DNA of 8,189 bases from an uncultured Asticcacaulis sp. (GCA_946480125.1 CAMLIY010000140.1:1-8189), one strand, 5' to 3'. Shown: positions 1 through 6,935, counted from the stretch's first letter. Program-made: numbers and translations. The notes: a model not told the origin generated them from the sequence alone.

Positions 1-77
1 CGGCCACCGCTGCCGCCTCGGCCATCGCCGGCCATGTCGCCGATCCCCGTCAATTTATGGCGCTTGAGGAAGCCTAA
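1..77 (+). CDS. leuC: 3-isopropylmalate dehydratase large subunit, C-terminal end (partial)
   Basis: Only the last 24 codons are present. The frame starting at base 3 reads ATAAASAIAGHVADPR and ends in LEEA followed by TAA at 75-77. The alanine-rich helix followed by an 'AGH-ADPR' tail is what the C-terminus of proteobacterial LeuC looks like. The call rests mainly on position, since the next gene is leuD, which encodes the partner subunit, one base downstream. LeuC carries the 4Fe-4S cluster and, with LeuD, isomerises 2-isopropylmalate to 3-isopropylmalate in leucine synthesis. The catalytic part lies outside the window. Confidence 0.8.
   Translation, partial: ATAAASAIAGHVADPRQFMALEEA
65..70 (+). 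promoter_or_regulatory. Ribosome binding site of leuD, inside the leuC 3' end
   Basis: TGAGGA lies 8 nt before the ATG at 79 and inside the last codons of leuC. It decides the leuD start: an in-frame ATG at 34 would add 15 residues (MSPIPVNLWRLRKPK) that do not resemble LeuD and would overlap leuC by 44 nt. Confidence 0.7.
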
Positions 78-78
78 G

Positions 79-672
79 ATGAGCAATCAAGAATCCAATA
101 ACAGCTTTTCGTCGCGCATCGTCGTGCTGCCGGAAGCCAATATCGACACCGACCAGATCATCCCCGCCCGCTTTTTGACCACGACCACCAAGGCCGGTCT
201 TGGCAAGGTGGCCTTCAATGACTGGCGTTACAATGCCGATGGTTCGAACAAGGATTTCATCCTCAACACCATCGACGCCAGCGAGCATCAGGTGCTGGTG
301 GCCGGCAACAATCTCGGCTGCGGCTCGTCACGCGAACACGCCCCCTGGGCGCTGATGGATTATGGCTTCAAGGCCGTGATTTCGACCGAAATCGCCGACA
401 TCTTCAAGTCGAACTCTCTCAAGAACGGCCTGCTGCCGGTCGTGGTCGATCAGGCCACCTACGACAAGCTGCTCGCCAATCCGCAGCAACGCGTCACCAT
501 CGATCTCGAAACCTGCGCCCTGACCCTGGAAGACGGCACCGTCTTCACCTTCCAGGTCGAGGAATTCGCCCGCCAGTGCCTGCTGGAAGGCGTGGACGCC
601 ATGGGCTGGCTGCAAAAGCGCCTGCCACAAATCGAAGCTTACGAAAAAGCCAACCACAAGGAAGTTGCCTAA
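79..672 (+). CDS. leuD: 3-isopropylmalate dehydratase small subunit
   Basis: A 197-residue protein, the usual length for LeuD. With LeuC it forms the cytoplasmic isopropylmalate isomerase that dehydrates and rehydrates 2-isopropylmalate to 3-isopropylmalate, the second step of leucine biosynthesis. Visible family motifs are IDTDQIIPARF (residues 22-32), the substrate-loop motif NLGCGSSREHAPWAL (78-92), and DIFKSNSLKNGLLP (107-120), where alphaproteobacterial relatives more often have NNCFKNG. The start at 79 is preferred because of the TGAGGA ribosome binding site and because a start at 34 would run deep into leuC. The gene begins one base after the leuC stop and its TAA overlaps the leuB ATG, so the subunits and the next enzyme are probably translationally coupled in one transcript. 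No truncation or odd codon use is seen. Confidence 0.96.
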   Translation: MSNQESNNSFSSRIVVLPEANIDTDQIIPARFLTTTTKAGLGKVAFNDWRYNADGSNKDFILNTIDASEHQVLVAGNNLGCGSSREHAPWALMDYGFKAVISTEIADIFKSNSLKNGLLPVVVDQATYDKLLANPQQRVTIDLETCALTLEDGTVFTFQVEEFARQCLLEGVDAMGWLQKRLPQIEAYEKANHKEVA

Positions 673-1739
673 TGGGCTCGTTCAATATTGTTGTCCTGCC
701 GGGTGACGGCATCGGTCCCGAAGTCGCCGCAGCCGGCGTATCGGCCCTGAAGGTCATCGGTGAGGTCTACGGCCACACCTTTAATTTCGACGAAAAGCGC
801 ATCGGCGGCATCGCCATCGATACCGACAATAATCCCTATCCCGAAGACACCGACAAAGCCTGCCGCGCGGCCGATGCCGTGATCCTGGGCGCCGTCGGCG
901 GTCCGAAGTGGGATCTCGGCAAGCAACGCCCGGAGCAGGGCCTGCTGGCCGTGCGCAAGGCCATGGGCCTGTTCGCCAACCTCCGTCCGATGGACGTCAA
1001 GGCCTCGCAGGTGCACCGCTCGCCGCTCAAGCGTGAAGTCGTCGAAGGCGCTGACATGCTGATCGTCCGCGAACTGACCGGCGGCCTTTATTTCGGCAAG
1101 CAGACCCGCACCGAGACCACGGCCACCGACGAATGCGTCTATACGGTCGCCGAAGTCGAGCGCGTCGCCCGCGTGGCGTTTGAAGCCGCCCGCAAGCGCC
1201 GCAACAAGGTGACCAGCGTCGATAAGGCCAATGTCATCGAGACCAGCCGCCTGTGGCGCGAAACCGTCATCCGCCTGCATAAGGAAGAGTATTCGGACGT
1301 CGAACTGGAGCACGCCCTGGTCGATTCCATGGCCATGCACCTCGTCACCCGCCCGACGGCGTTTGATGTGATCGTGACGGAAAATATGTTTGGTGACATT
1401 CTCTCCGATCTCGCCTCGGTCCTGCCGGGCTCGATCGGCCTGCTCGGTTCGGCCTCGCTCGGTGCCACCGGCCAGGGTCTGTATGAACCAATCCACGGCT
1501 CCGCCCCGGATATCGCCGGCAAGGACCTCGCCAACCCGATCGGCACGCTCAAGTCGGTCGCCATGTTGCTGCGCTTCTCGCTCAATCTGCTGACAGAAGC
1601 TGACGCACTCGACGCGGCTATTGATGCGGTCGTTGAAAAAGGCGTGCTGACGCGTGATCTCGGCGGCACCGCTTCGGGCAGCCAGGTATCGGCCGCCATC
1701 AATGATCAGATTCGCGCTGCCGCTTCGGTCGCCGCGTAA
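672..1739 (+). CDS. leuB: 3-isopropylmalate dehydrogenase
   Basis: A 355-residue NAD-dependent beta-decarboxylating dehydrogenase that converts 3-isopropylmalate to 2-ketoisocaproate, the third step of leucine synthesis. The N-terminus has VVLPGDGIGPEV (residues 7-18). The leucine-pathway signature LLAVRKAMGLFANLRP (91-106) supplies Arg95 and Arg105 and separates LeuB from isocitrate and tartrate dehydrogenases. Arg133 and Tyr140 sit in VRELTGGLY, Lys185 in VDKAN, Asp218 in VDSM, and Asp242/Asp246 in the metal site GDILSD. The NAD-binding loop is YEPIHGSAPDIAGKDLANP (271-289). All expected catalytic residues are present. The start at 672 overlaps the leuD stop (TAATG). An upstream in-frame start at 576 would add 32 non-homologous residues lying inside leuD. 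A strong terminator follows 25 nt after the stop, so this is the last gene of the operon. Confidence 0.97.
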   Translation: MGSFNIVVLPGDGIGPEVAAAGVSALKVIGEVYGHTFNFDEKRIGGIAIDTDNNPYPEDTDKACRAADAVILGAVGGPKWDLGKQRPEQGLLAVRKAMGLFANLRPMDVKASQVHRSPLKREVVEGADMLIVRELTGGLYFGKQTRTETTATDECVYTVAEVERVARVAFEAARKRRNKVTSVDKANVIETSRLWRETVIRLHKEEYSDVELEHALVDSMAMHLVTRPTAFDVIVTENMFGDILSDLASVLPGSIGLLGSASLGATGQGLYEPIHGSAPDIAGKDLANPIGTLKSVAMLLRFSLNLLTEADALDAAIDAVVEKGVLTRDLGGTASGSQVSAAINDQIRAAASVAA

Positions 1740-1764
1740 TTCCATACCTCGCAAAGGTAAACCT

Positions 1765-1798
1765 GGCCTCCGGTGCGCAAGCGCCGGGGGCCTTCTTT
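1765..1798 (+). terminator. Rho-independent terminator of the leuCDB operon
   Basis: A 12-bp stem pairs 1765-1776 with 1781-1792 (two G-U pairs), is closed by a GCAA tetraloop (GNRA type), and is followed by TTCTTT (1793-1798). It starts 25 nt after the leuB stop. The T tract overlaps the last codon of the converging DUF167 gene. The opposite strand lacks a T run, so it probably does not stop transcription from the other side. A small TACCT/AGGTA hairpin (1745-1759) precedes it. Confidence 0.9.
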
Positions 1799-2069
1799 AT
1801 GGAACAAGCGCCGTGAGTTCGGACTCACTTACCCCGTCCATCTCGATCTGCTTGAGGCGCGCCGTATCGCCGGCCACCAGTGACAACCATGATTTCGGCA
1901 ATTTGAGAGACTTGGCCAGAAAGGTGATCAGGGCTTCATTGGCCCGGCCTTCGATCGGCGCGGCACGGACACGGACTTTCAGGAACCGACGTCCCTGGTC
2001 ATCCATATCCCAGCCGTCGATGCGCTCGACCGATGACCTCGGCGTCAGGCGTACAAACAACCTAACCAA
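1797..2069 (-). CDS. DUF167 / YggU-family (UPF0235) protein
   Basis: A small 90-residue protein of the DUF167 (UPF0235, YggU) family, whose biochemical role is not established. The match rests on the core LKVRVRAAPIEGRANEAL (residues 30-47), the VAGDTARLKQI segment (65-75), which corresponds to the family's 'SG...R.K.I' strand, and the typical length. It has an N-terminal VRLTPRSS strand as in other family members. The chosen start is a TTG (complement of 2067-2069), because no ATG or GTG is available near the N-terminus. Another TTG three codons later is possible. No clear ribosome binding site is seen, and the start overlaps the end of the upstream YggT gene by 8 nt, so translation is probably coupled. 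A yggT-yggU pairing is common in proteobacteria. The gene converges on leuB with its stop inside the operon terminator. Confidence 0.88.
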   Translation of the reverse strand: MVRLFVRLTPRSSVERIDGWDMDDQGRRFLKVRVRAAPIEGRANEALITFLAKSLKLPKSWLSLVAGDTARLKQIEMDGVSESELTALVP

Positions 2070-2379
2070 TCAGTTGCTGCAAGGTCATGAAGGCCGGCGG
2101 CAACAGATAAATCTTGATGCCCTGGATGCACAGAAAGGCGATGATAAAGCTGATATCGAGGCCGCCTATCGGCGGAATGATGGCGCGAAAGGGCGCCAAT
2201 ATCGGCGTAGTGATCCGATCCAGAACATCCAGGATCATATAGACGCCGCGGTTGCGCGTATTGATGATATTGAACGCCACCAGCCAACTCAGAATCGCCG
2301 ACAAAACCAGCGCCAGAATAATGATGCCGAACAGGCCATCCACTATAAAATAAAGAAAACCGGCAATACCCACTGGCAT
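2062..2379 (-). CDS. YggT-family integral membrane protein
   Basis: A 105-residue hydrophobic protein of the YggT family, in the inner membrane. The family has been tied loosely to cell shape, division or osmotic tolerance, with no defined reaction. A long hydrophobic stretch covers roughly residues 5-38 and a second about 75-94. Between them lies the family signature ITTPILAPFRAIIPPIG (56-72), followed by GLDISFI. Many homologues contain two such repeats of about 90 residues; this one has a single copy, as is common in alphaproteobacteria. The ATG at 2379 is supported by AGGGG (complement of 2386-2390) 6 nt upstream. A longer overlapping minus-strand frame beginning at 2410 encodes unrelated sequence and was rejected. 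It is the first gene of a two-gene unit with the DUF167 gene. Confidence 0.9.
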   Translation of the reverse strand: MPVGIAGFLYFIVDGLFGIIILALVLSAILSWLVAFNIINTRNRGVYMILDVLDRITTPILAPFRAIIPPIGGLDISFIIAFLCIQGIKIYLLPPAFMTLQQLIG

Positions 2380-2408
2380 ATAGAACCCCTGACTTGATTA
2401 CGTCCGTC

Positions 2409-2436
2409 AATATAGGACATTCCCTATCGCTTACAA
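2409..2436 (-). promoter_or_regulatory. Possible promoter of the yggT-DUF167 unit
   Basis: Read on the minus strand, TTGTAA (complement of 2431-2436, 4/6 to the -35 consensus) is 16 nt before TATATT (complement of 2409-2414, 5/6 to the -10 consensus). This would start transcription about 25 nt before the yggT ATG. It is back to back with the tRNA promoter. The assignment is by eye only. Confidence 0.4.
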
Positions 2437-2448
2437 GTTAAGGAGCGC

Positions 2449-2477
2449 TTGACAGGCGGCAAACTTGCCTTAATAAC
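2449..2477 (+). promoter_or_regulatory. Promoter of the tRNA-Ala gene
   Basis: A perfect TTGACA -35 box (2449-2454) is followed after 17 nt by AATAAC (2472-2477, 4/6 to the -10 consensus). Initiation around 2484 would leave a leader of only about 11 nt before the mature tRNA. This is plausible for a single stable-RNA gene. Confidence 0.65.
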
Positions 2478-2494
2478 ACACCACCGGACGGCAC

Positions 2495-2570
2495 GGGGCT
2501 ATAGCTCAGTTGGTAGAGCGCCTCGTTCGCAATGAGGAGGTCAGGAGTTCGAATCTCCTTAGCTCCACCA
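2495..2570 (+). tRNA. tRNA-Ala (anticodon CGC)
   Basis: A 76-nt cloverleaf with encoded CCA (2568-2570). The acceptor stem GGGGCTA (2495-2501) pairs with TAGCTCC (2560-2566). It includes the G3-U70 wobble pair, which is the main identity element for alanyl-tRNA synthetase, and the discriminator base is A. The D stem is GCTC/GAGC. The anticodon stem CCTCG/TGAGG encloses the loop TTCGCAA, giving anticodon CGC, which reads GCG. The T arm is AGGAG-TTCGAAT-CTCCT. The isotype is therefore secure from both the anticodon and G3-U70. It stands alone between divergent yggT and iclR; no other stable RNA and no obvious downstream terminator are seen. Confidence 0.97.
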
Positions 2571-2622
2571 CCGTGCCCCTCCCTGCTATTTTCACCCGCA
2601 TGCTACAAATAAGCACGCCCCC

Positions 2623-2652
2623 TTGTCAGGGAATGGGTAAATCACCTATATC
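2623..2652 (+). promoter_or_regulatory. Possible iclR promoter
   Basis: TTGTCA (2623-2628, 5/6 to the -35 consensus) is 18 nt before TATATC (2647-2652, 4/6 to the -10 consensus). The -10 lies inside an inverted repeat CCTAT-N7-ATAGG (2645-2661), a possible operator. A transcript from here would have a leader of about 45 nt containing a small GGGC/GCCC hairpin (2665-2677). By-eye assignment. Confidence 0.4.
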
Positions 2653-2696
2653 AATAATAGGAACGGGCGTATTGCCCATGGCATTTTGCTGGACTA

Positions 2697-2703
2697 TCGT
2701 ATC
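2697..2703 (-). promoter_or_regulatory. GATACGA motif copy before iclR
   Basis: TCGTATC (reverse complement GATACGA) ends 2 nt before the iclR ATG, where a bound protein would block transcription or ribosome access. The same 7-mer occurs upstream of the receptor and DUF2264 genes. Candidate regulator site only. Confidence 0.35.
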
Positions 2704-2705
2704 TT

Positions 2706-3527
2706 ATGGAAAACCCCCTGGCTGACATCGATGAACCGACAGCGACAGAGCCGCAAGCCAAAGGCAATGAACCCAAGGGCATGGCTGGCGCCCTGACCCT
2801 GATGAAGGGTCTCGATGTCCTGACGCGCGTTTCCAAAGGCGATAATACGCTGGGCAAGATGGCCAAGTCGCTTGGCATCAACAAAACAACGGTTCACCGT
2901 CTGGCCACCACTCTGGTCGAGGCCAACTATCTCAGCTTCACGCAACGGGATGGCTATAGCCTGGGCACCAAGCTGCTTGAACTCGGCTATGCCGCCTCGC
3001 AGCAGATTACCCTCACCCGCGTCAGCCACGGCCACCTGATGCAGTTGTCCGCCGATACCGGCGACACGGTGAATCTCGGTGTGCTCGACCGCAACCAGGT
3101 CCACTATATCGATAAGATTCCCGGCACCCGTCGCATCGAGGTGCGCTGCGTGATCGGCGAACGCCAGCCCTTGCGTCATACCGGTCTCGGCAAGGCTCTG
3201 CTACTCGATGAGAGCGAAGAAAACCTGCGTGAAATCTTCCAGCGCGAGGCCCTCGAATATCCGCGCTACAAGTATGACGTCAAGCAATGGCTGGATATCA
3301 TGAAACACTACCGCGCCGAAGATTACGCCCTCGATCTCGATGAAAACGAGGACCATATCCGCTGCGTCGCCGCACCGATCCGCGACATGAATAACCGCAT
3401 CGTTGCCGCCATCAGCGTGTCTTCCGCCGCGCAATATATGGACGATCAGCGCATCCAGGCCGTCAAGGCCTACGTTCAGGAAACCTGCCTCGCCATCAGC
3501 CGGGAACTGGGCTACCGCAAGTCCTGA
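2706..3527 (+). CDS. IclR-family transcriptional regulator
   Basis: A 273-residue cytoplasmic regulator. After a polar, acidic N-terminal tail (about residues 1-26) comes a winged helix-turn-helix domain (about 28-92) with TLGKMAKSLGINKTTVHRL (48-66) as helix-turn-helix and YSLGTKLLELG as wing end. An IclR effector-binding domain (about 100-270) follows, recognised by GDTVNLGVL, RHTGLGKALL (157-166) and the C-terminal signature EDHIRCVAAPIRD (215-227). IclR proteins bind palindromic operators as dimers or tetramers and commonly sense small carboxylates or sugar-acid catabolites. The ATG at 2706 lacks a good ribosome binding site; Met26 (2781) is an alternative that keeps both domains. A TCGTATC site just before the ATG matches motifs in front of the two downstream genes, suggesting autoregulation and control of those genes (inference). 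Sequence alone does not identify a sub-family such as KdgR or PcaR. Confidence 0.93.
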   Translation: MENPLADIDEPTATEPQAKGNEPKGMAGALTLMKGLDVLTRVSKGDNTLGKMAKSLGINKTTVHRLATTLVEANYLSFTQRDGYSLGTKLLELGYAASQQITLTRVSHGHLMQLSADTGDTVNLGVLDRNQVHYIDKIPGTRRIEVRCVIGERQPLRHTGLGKALLLDESEENLREIFQREALEYPRYKYDVKQWLDIMKHYRAEDYALDLDENEDHIRCVAAPIRDMNNRIVAAISVSSAAQYMDDQRIQAVKAYVQETCLAISRELGYRKS

Positions 3528-3611
3528 GAGGCCCGGCCTTACCCTGATCCGATTGCTTTAGAGACGGCATTCCAGGCATCCACAAACCCAGGTCGACGCC
3601 TTCCCGCATTG

Positions 3612-3637
3612 TGATACGAAATCGTACCGCATACCGG
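3612..3637 (+). promoter_or_regulatory. Candidate operator A before the TonB receptor gene
   Basis: Contains TGATACGA (3612-3619) and a dyad TACGA-AA-TCGTA (3615-3626), followed by GCATACCGG (3629-3637). The dyad is the kind of short palindrome bound by dimeric regulators. The TGATACGA...GCATCCGG arrangement is repeated 152 bp downstream at 3764-3787. Function inferred. Confidence 0.4.
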
Positions 3638-3709
3638 AACCTTGCCTGAAAACGTTGCGAAAGTGGCACAATACGATCGGCAGTTACACAAAAATCGCAC
3701 AAATTCGTT

Positions 3710-3740
3710 CCGATATATGTACAGACGTGCCGATAAATGT
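3710..3740 (+). repeat. Tandem 11-bp repeat CCGATAxATGT, 20-bp period
   Basis: CCGATATATGT (3710-3720) and CCGATAAATGT (3730-3740) match at 10 of 11 positions. Their starts are exactly 20 bp apart, so they face the same side of the helix. This looks like a pair of sites for one DNA-binding protein. Confidence 0.45.
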
Positions 3741-3763
3741 TACGCAAATCTTCAAGCCACCGA

Positions 3764-3787
3764 TGATACGACGGAAATCGCATCCGG
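3764..3787 (+). promoter_or_regulatory. Candidate operator B before the TonB receptor gene
   Basis: TGATACGA (3764-3771), eight bases, then GCATCCGG (3780-3787). This is an imperfect direct copy of the element at 3612-3637, though the inner TCGTA half of the dyad is not kept. Function inferred. Confidence 0.3.
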
Positions 3788-4003
3788 TGGTTCAAAAATA
3801 AAATGAAAAAGCCGTCAAAAGCAAAACAGGAACAGGAAATGCTTACACACTCAGGCCATTTGTCGCGGCTGTAGCGTATCTGCCGGGCGCCATGAGCCGT
3901 ACACAGCGCGTCCATCCCGAACAATAGTTTTAACAAGAACCGAAGGCCTACAGCGCCCTGCGGCAGCGTGATCTCTTGTGCGCGCCACCGCAAAGACTGA
4001 ATT

Positions 4004-4009
4004 GGGGAG
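4004..4009 (+). promoter_or_regulatory. Ribosome binding site of the TonB receptor gene
   Basis: GGGGAG lies 8 nt before the ATG at 4018. It fixes the start there rather than at the in-frame upstream start at 3976, which would place 14 extra residues before an obvious signal peptide. Confidence 0.85.
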
Positions 4010-4017
4010 ACAATAAA

Positions 4018-6876
4018 ATGAAGACTTACCTTTTAGCCACCACCATGCTGATCAGCCTGGGCCTGCCTTTGATGGCAGCCGCGCAAGATGCCGCGCCAGC
4101 CACGCCTGCCGCCGATGACACGACGACCGTTGTTGTCACAGGTTTCCGCTCGTCCTTGCAAAAATCGATCAACCTCAAGAAGGAAGCCATCGTTGTCCGC
4201 GACTCGATCGTCGCCGAAGACATCGGCAAGTTCCCGGAAGCCAATGTCGCTGAATCTCTGCAACGTATACCTGGCGTCTATATGAATCGTGACGGCGCCT
4301 CCAATGAAGGACAGAGCATTTCGATCCGCGGTCTTGGGCCTGAATACAGCGTCACCACCCTGAACGGCGCGCCGGTCCACGTCACATCGTCATCGAATGT
4401 CGGTGGCTCGGCCCGGACCTTCAACTATGACGTTTTCGCCTCGGAACTGTTCGGCCGCGTCGATTTCTACAAGACACCGCTGGCTGAACTGGAAGAAGGC
4501 GGTATCGGCGGCGTGGTCGATCTGCAAACCCCAAGGCCGTTCGATGGCGGTGGCAAGCAGATATTCCGTTACGCCGCTTCCGCCTCGTATAATACGGCTT
4601 CCGAGCATGTCGATCCCAATATTTCGGCCATCTATTCCAATACCTGGGGCGACTGGGGCTTCCTGATCGGCGCGGCGCACTCGACCAGCGTCAACATGAA
4701 GTCGGGCTTTGAAGCCACCGGCGGCTATAACAGCAATTTCCGCGCCGCCAATCCCGTTGTTACCGACCCCACCAAGACGCCGCCCTCCACGGGCAACGGC
4801 CCCTTCGCGATGACCCTCGACTGGAGCGATCCGCGCGCCGCCGGCATGCTGGCCAATCGCACGGCGATCGACAACGCCTTCCTGCCACGCTTCTATCGCT
4901 ATTACGGCGCCGAAAATACCCGCGACCGCGACGGCATCGTGTCCTCCGTCCAGTACAAACATGACAAGCTGAATGTCAGCCTGGATATGCTGTATTCGCA
5001 TCTGACGGACTCGCGTGATGAATTCACCTTTGGCTTGCCCATCCGCAACACGATCACCAACAATACCGCCGCGCAGCCCGGCGCCCCAGGTCACAATGGC
5101 CTGGTGCCGATCAACGTAACCATCAATCCCGATGGCAACCTGCTGGAAGGCACGTTCGGCAATACCTCCTATCTCGGCGAAAGCTACTATTATAACGACG
5201 AGACCAAGTTTGGTTACGCCTCGCTCAACGGCAGCTATCAACTGACCGACAGCCTGAAACTGACAGGCCAGGTCAGTTCCAGCGAAAGCACGGCCTTTTA
5301 CGATAACAAGCGTATCGTCTCGAATATCTACGGCGTCACCACAACCATCGACTGGGGTGATGACCATGTCTATCCGGGTCTGTCCGCGCCGGGCATCGAT
5401 TTTACCGATCCGTCAAACTATCAGGACTTCTCGACCGCTCTTGACTGGAACCGCGAAGTTGACCGTGAACATACCGCCAGGCTCGTCGCCGACTGGGATT
5501 ACAGCCTGGGTTCCTGGACCGGCCACCTGAAGGGCGGCGTCGTTTATGTCGATACCAAGAAGCAGAAGACCAAACGCAACGGCACCGCGCTGGCCCAGGC
5601 CGCCCTGTCCGCCGTTGGTCCCGCCGGTCTGCGTGATGCCATGCTCGATCATGTGCCGCTCGATAACCTGGTGATCGGTGACGACTATCCACACGCCTGG
5701 GCCACCTTCTCGCGTGATTACGTCAACAGCACGCTTGATCCGATTGGCAGCGCCATGGCCTCGCCAGTCGACTTGTCGACCAGCTTCACGGCAGACGAAG
5801 CTATCACCACCGGCTTCATCCAGTCGGACTTCATCGGTCAGGCGTTCAGCCGCGAACTGCGTATTAATGCCGGTGTCCGCTATTCGATGACCGATATGAC
5901 GATCAATAATTACAAGAAAACCGGCGCCGGCGGCACCTACGAACCGAACGAGGAAAAGAACGATTACTTCAACATCCTGCCCTCGATCAGCGCCGCCTAC
6001 AATCTGACGGATGACCTGATCTGGCGGGCCTCGTGGGGCAAGACCATCACCCGCGCCTCTCTGTCGCTGATCGCTGCCCAGACCGTGATCCCGAACATCT
6101 ACAACGCCTACGCCACTTCGGGTAATCCGGACCTCAAACCACAGATATCAACCAACTGGGATACCGGCCTCGAATGGTATTTCGGCAGGGGCGCCCTGGT
6201 CAGCGCCGGCTTCTTCAAAAAGAAGCTCGTCGATACGACGGTTTCGCAAACCACCAATGTCACCTTTGGCAGCCTGGGCCTGCCCGATACCTCCCTGGCC
6301 AATATTTTCTATGACTCGAATGGTCACGTCGATCCCAACCTTCAGATTCAGCTCGCCACCTATTACAATGCCGGCGAAATCAATCTCGACGGCTACGAAC
6401 TGGCCTATCAGCAAACCTTCAGCTTCCTGCCCGCCCCCTGGGACGGTCTTGGCGCCCTGGCCAGTTACACGCACGTCAATTCGACCGGCTACGACTATTA
6501 CACGACGGACGGTCGCAAGCTGAACGTCAACACCATCCCGAAATATTCGTACAGCCTCACCGGCTATTACGAAAAGGGCCCGCTTGGCATTCGTCTGACC
6601 TATAACTTCAAGGACAAAAACATCATCGAAACCAGTTCCAACGGTTCCGACCTGCAACGCTGGCACGCCGGCGCCGGCTATCTCGACGGCAATATCAGCT
6701 GGAAGCTGAATTCCTATGTCGAACTGCGTGTCGATGCCCTCAACCTCGCCAATACGCTGGGCTATGACTATTTCGATGACGTTTCCGGCCAGTACGGCAA
6801 CGGCAAAAAGACCCGGCTGGACTACGCCAAGTATGACGGGCGGACAATAAAGGTCGGTATCCGCGGCAAGTTCTAA
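4018..6876 (+). CDS. TonB-dependent outer-membrane receptor (Xanthomonas/Caulobacter type)
   Basis: A 952-residue outer-membrane active transporter powered by TonB-ExbBD. Residues 1-22 form a signal peptide (MKTYLL..., hydrophobic core, cleavage likely after AAA before QD). A TonB box TTVVVTGF (36-43) follows. The plug (about 50-170) has IGKFPEANVAESLQRIPGV (69-87), QSISIRGLGPEYSVTTLNG (99-117) and GGIGGVVDLQTPRPF (161-175). The rest is a 22-strand beta-barrel ending in IKVGIRGKF, with the terminal Phe used by the BAM assembly machine. The 'KFPEANVAESLQRIPGV' style belongs to the TonB-Xanth-Caul subfamily, whose members often import plant-derived oligosaccharides. There is no N-terminal STN domain, so no sigma/anti-sigma signalling is expected. 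Neighbours (IclR regulator, DUF2264) suggest a carbohydrate or sugar-acid substrate, which is an inference. The frame is intact; a terminator follows. Confidence 0.95.
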   Translation: MKTYLLATTMLISLGLPLMAAAQDAAPATPAADDTTTVVVTGFRSSLQKSINLKKEAIVVRDSIVAEDIGKFPEANVAESLQRIPGVYMNRDGASNEGQSISIRGLGPEYSVTTLNGAPVHVTSSSNVGGSARTFNYDVFASELFGRVDFYKTPLAELEEGGIGGVVDLQTPRPFDGGGKQIFRYAASASYNTASEHVDPNISAIYSNTWGDWGFLIGAAHSTSVNMKSGFEATGGYNSNFRAANPVVTDPTKTPPSTGNGPFAMTLDWSDPRAAGMLANRTAIDNAFLPRFYRYYGAENTRDRDGIVSSVQYKHDKLNVSLDMLYSHLTDSRDEFTFGLPIRNTITNNTAAQPGAPGHNGLVPINVTINPDGNLLEGTFGNTSYLGESYYYNDETKFGYASLNGSYQLTDSLKLTGQVSSSESTAFYDNKRIVSNIYGVTTTIDWGDDHVYPGLSAPGIDFTDPSNYQDFSTALDWNREVDREHTARLVADWDYSLGSWTGHLKGGVVYVDTKKQKTKRNGTALAQAALSAVGPAGLRDAMLDHVPLDNLVIGDDYPHAWATFSRDYVNSTLDPIGSAMASPVDLSTSFTADEAITTGFIQSDFIGQAFSRELRINAGVRYSMTDMTINNYKKTGAGGTYEPNEEKNDYFNILPSISAAYNLTDDLIWRASWGKTITRASLSLIAAQTVIPNIYNAYATSGNPDLKPQISTNWDTGLEWYFGRGALVSAGFFKKKLVDTTVSQTTNVTFGSLGLPDTSLANIFYDSNGHVDPNLQIQLATYYNAGEINLDGYELAYQQTFSFLPAPWDGLGALASYTHVNSTGYDYYTTDGRKLNVNTIPKYSYSLTGYYEKGPLGIRLTYNFKDKNIIETSSNGSDLQRWHAGAGYLDGNISWKLNSYVELRVDALNLANTLGYDYFDDVSGQYGNGKKTRLDYAKYDGRTIKVGIRGKF

Positions 6877-6935
6877 GCTGTTTCCTGTCCGAACCTTATT
6901 CCCGCTGCCCTAGGCGGGATGTTCCCAGACTGAGC

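Larger units (their letters stand above)
3528..4017 (+). promoter_or_regulatory. Long 490-nt non-coding leader of the TonB receptor gene
   Basis: There is no convincing gene on either strand between the iclR stop and the receptor ATG. The stretch from about 3590 to 3830 is visibly richer in A+T than the flanking genes. It holds two copies of TGATACGA followed by GCAT(A)CCGG (3612-3637 and 3764-3787), and a tandem CCGATA-ATGT repeat (3710-3740). I could not find a well-spaced -35/-10 pair, which fits an activator-dependent or non-sigma70 promoter but proves nothing. No clear terminator follows iclR, only a tight AGGCC/GGCCT palindrome (3529-3539). Confidence 0.55.

Noticed and set aside
669..1754. 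A 361-codon minus-strand open frame opposite leuB, with similar long ones opposite the receptor gene (4390-5367) and DUF2264 (7444-8187)
   Set aside because: These are antisense shadows of well-recognised genes in GC-biased DNA. Their translations are low-complexity and match no family I know.
1654..2397. A 247-codon plus-strand open frame across the leuB end, terminator and the yggT/DUF167 region
   Set aside because: It runs through the leuB terminator and is antisense to two recognised family genes; the translation is not protein-like.
2412..2661. CCTAT/ATAGG inverted repeats both before yggT (2412-2427) and at the iclR promoter (2645-2661) as a shared operator
   Set aside because: The arms are only 5 bp, AT-rich and overlap -10-like sequences, where such words are expected. 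The spacers differ and there is no functional link between the genes.
2495..2705. tRNA-Ala as a possible integration site marking a genomic island to its right
   Set aside because: I saw no integrase gene and no repeat of the tRNA 3' end elsewhere in the window, and the genes to the right have normal composition for the replicon.
3496..3993. A 165-codon minus-strand open frame covering most of the long intergenic region
   Set aside because: It would start with TTG and has no ribosome binding site. It overlaps the end of iclR, has an odd composition rich in Cys, Phe and Arg, and shows no recognisable domain. It is best explained as a chance open frame.
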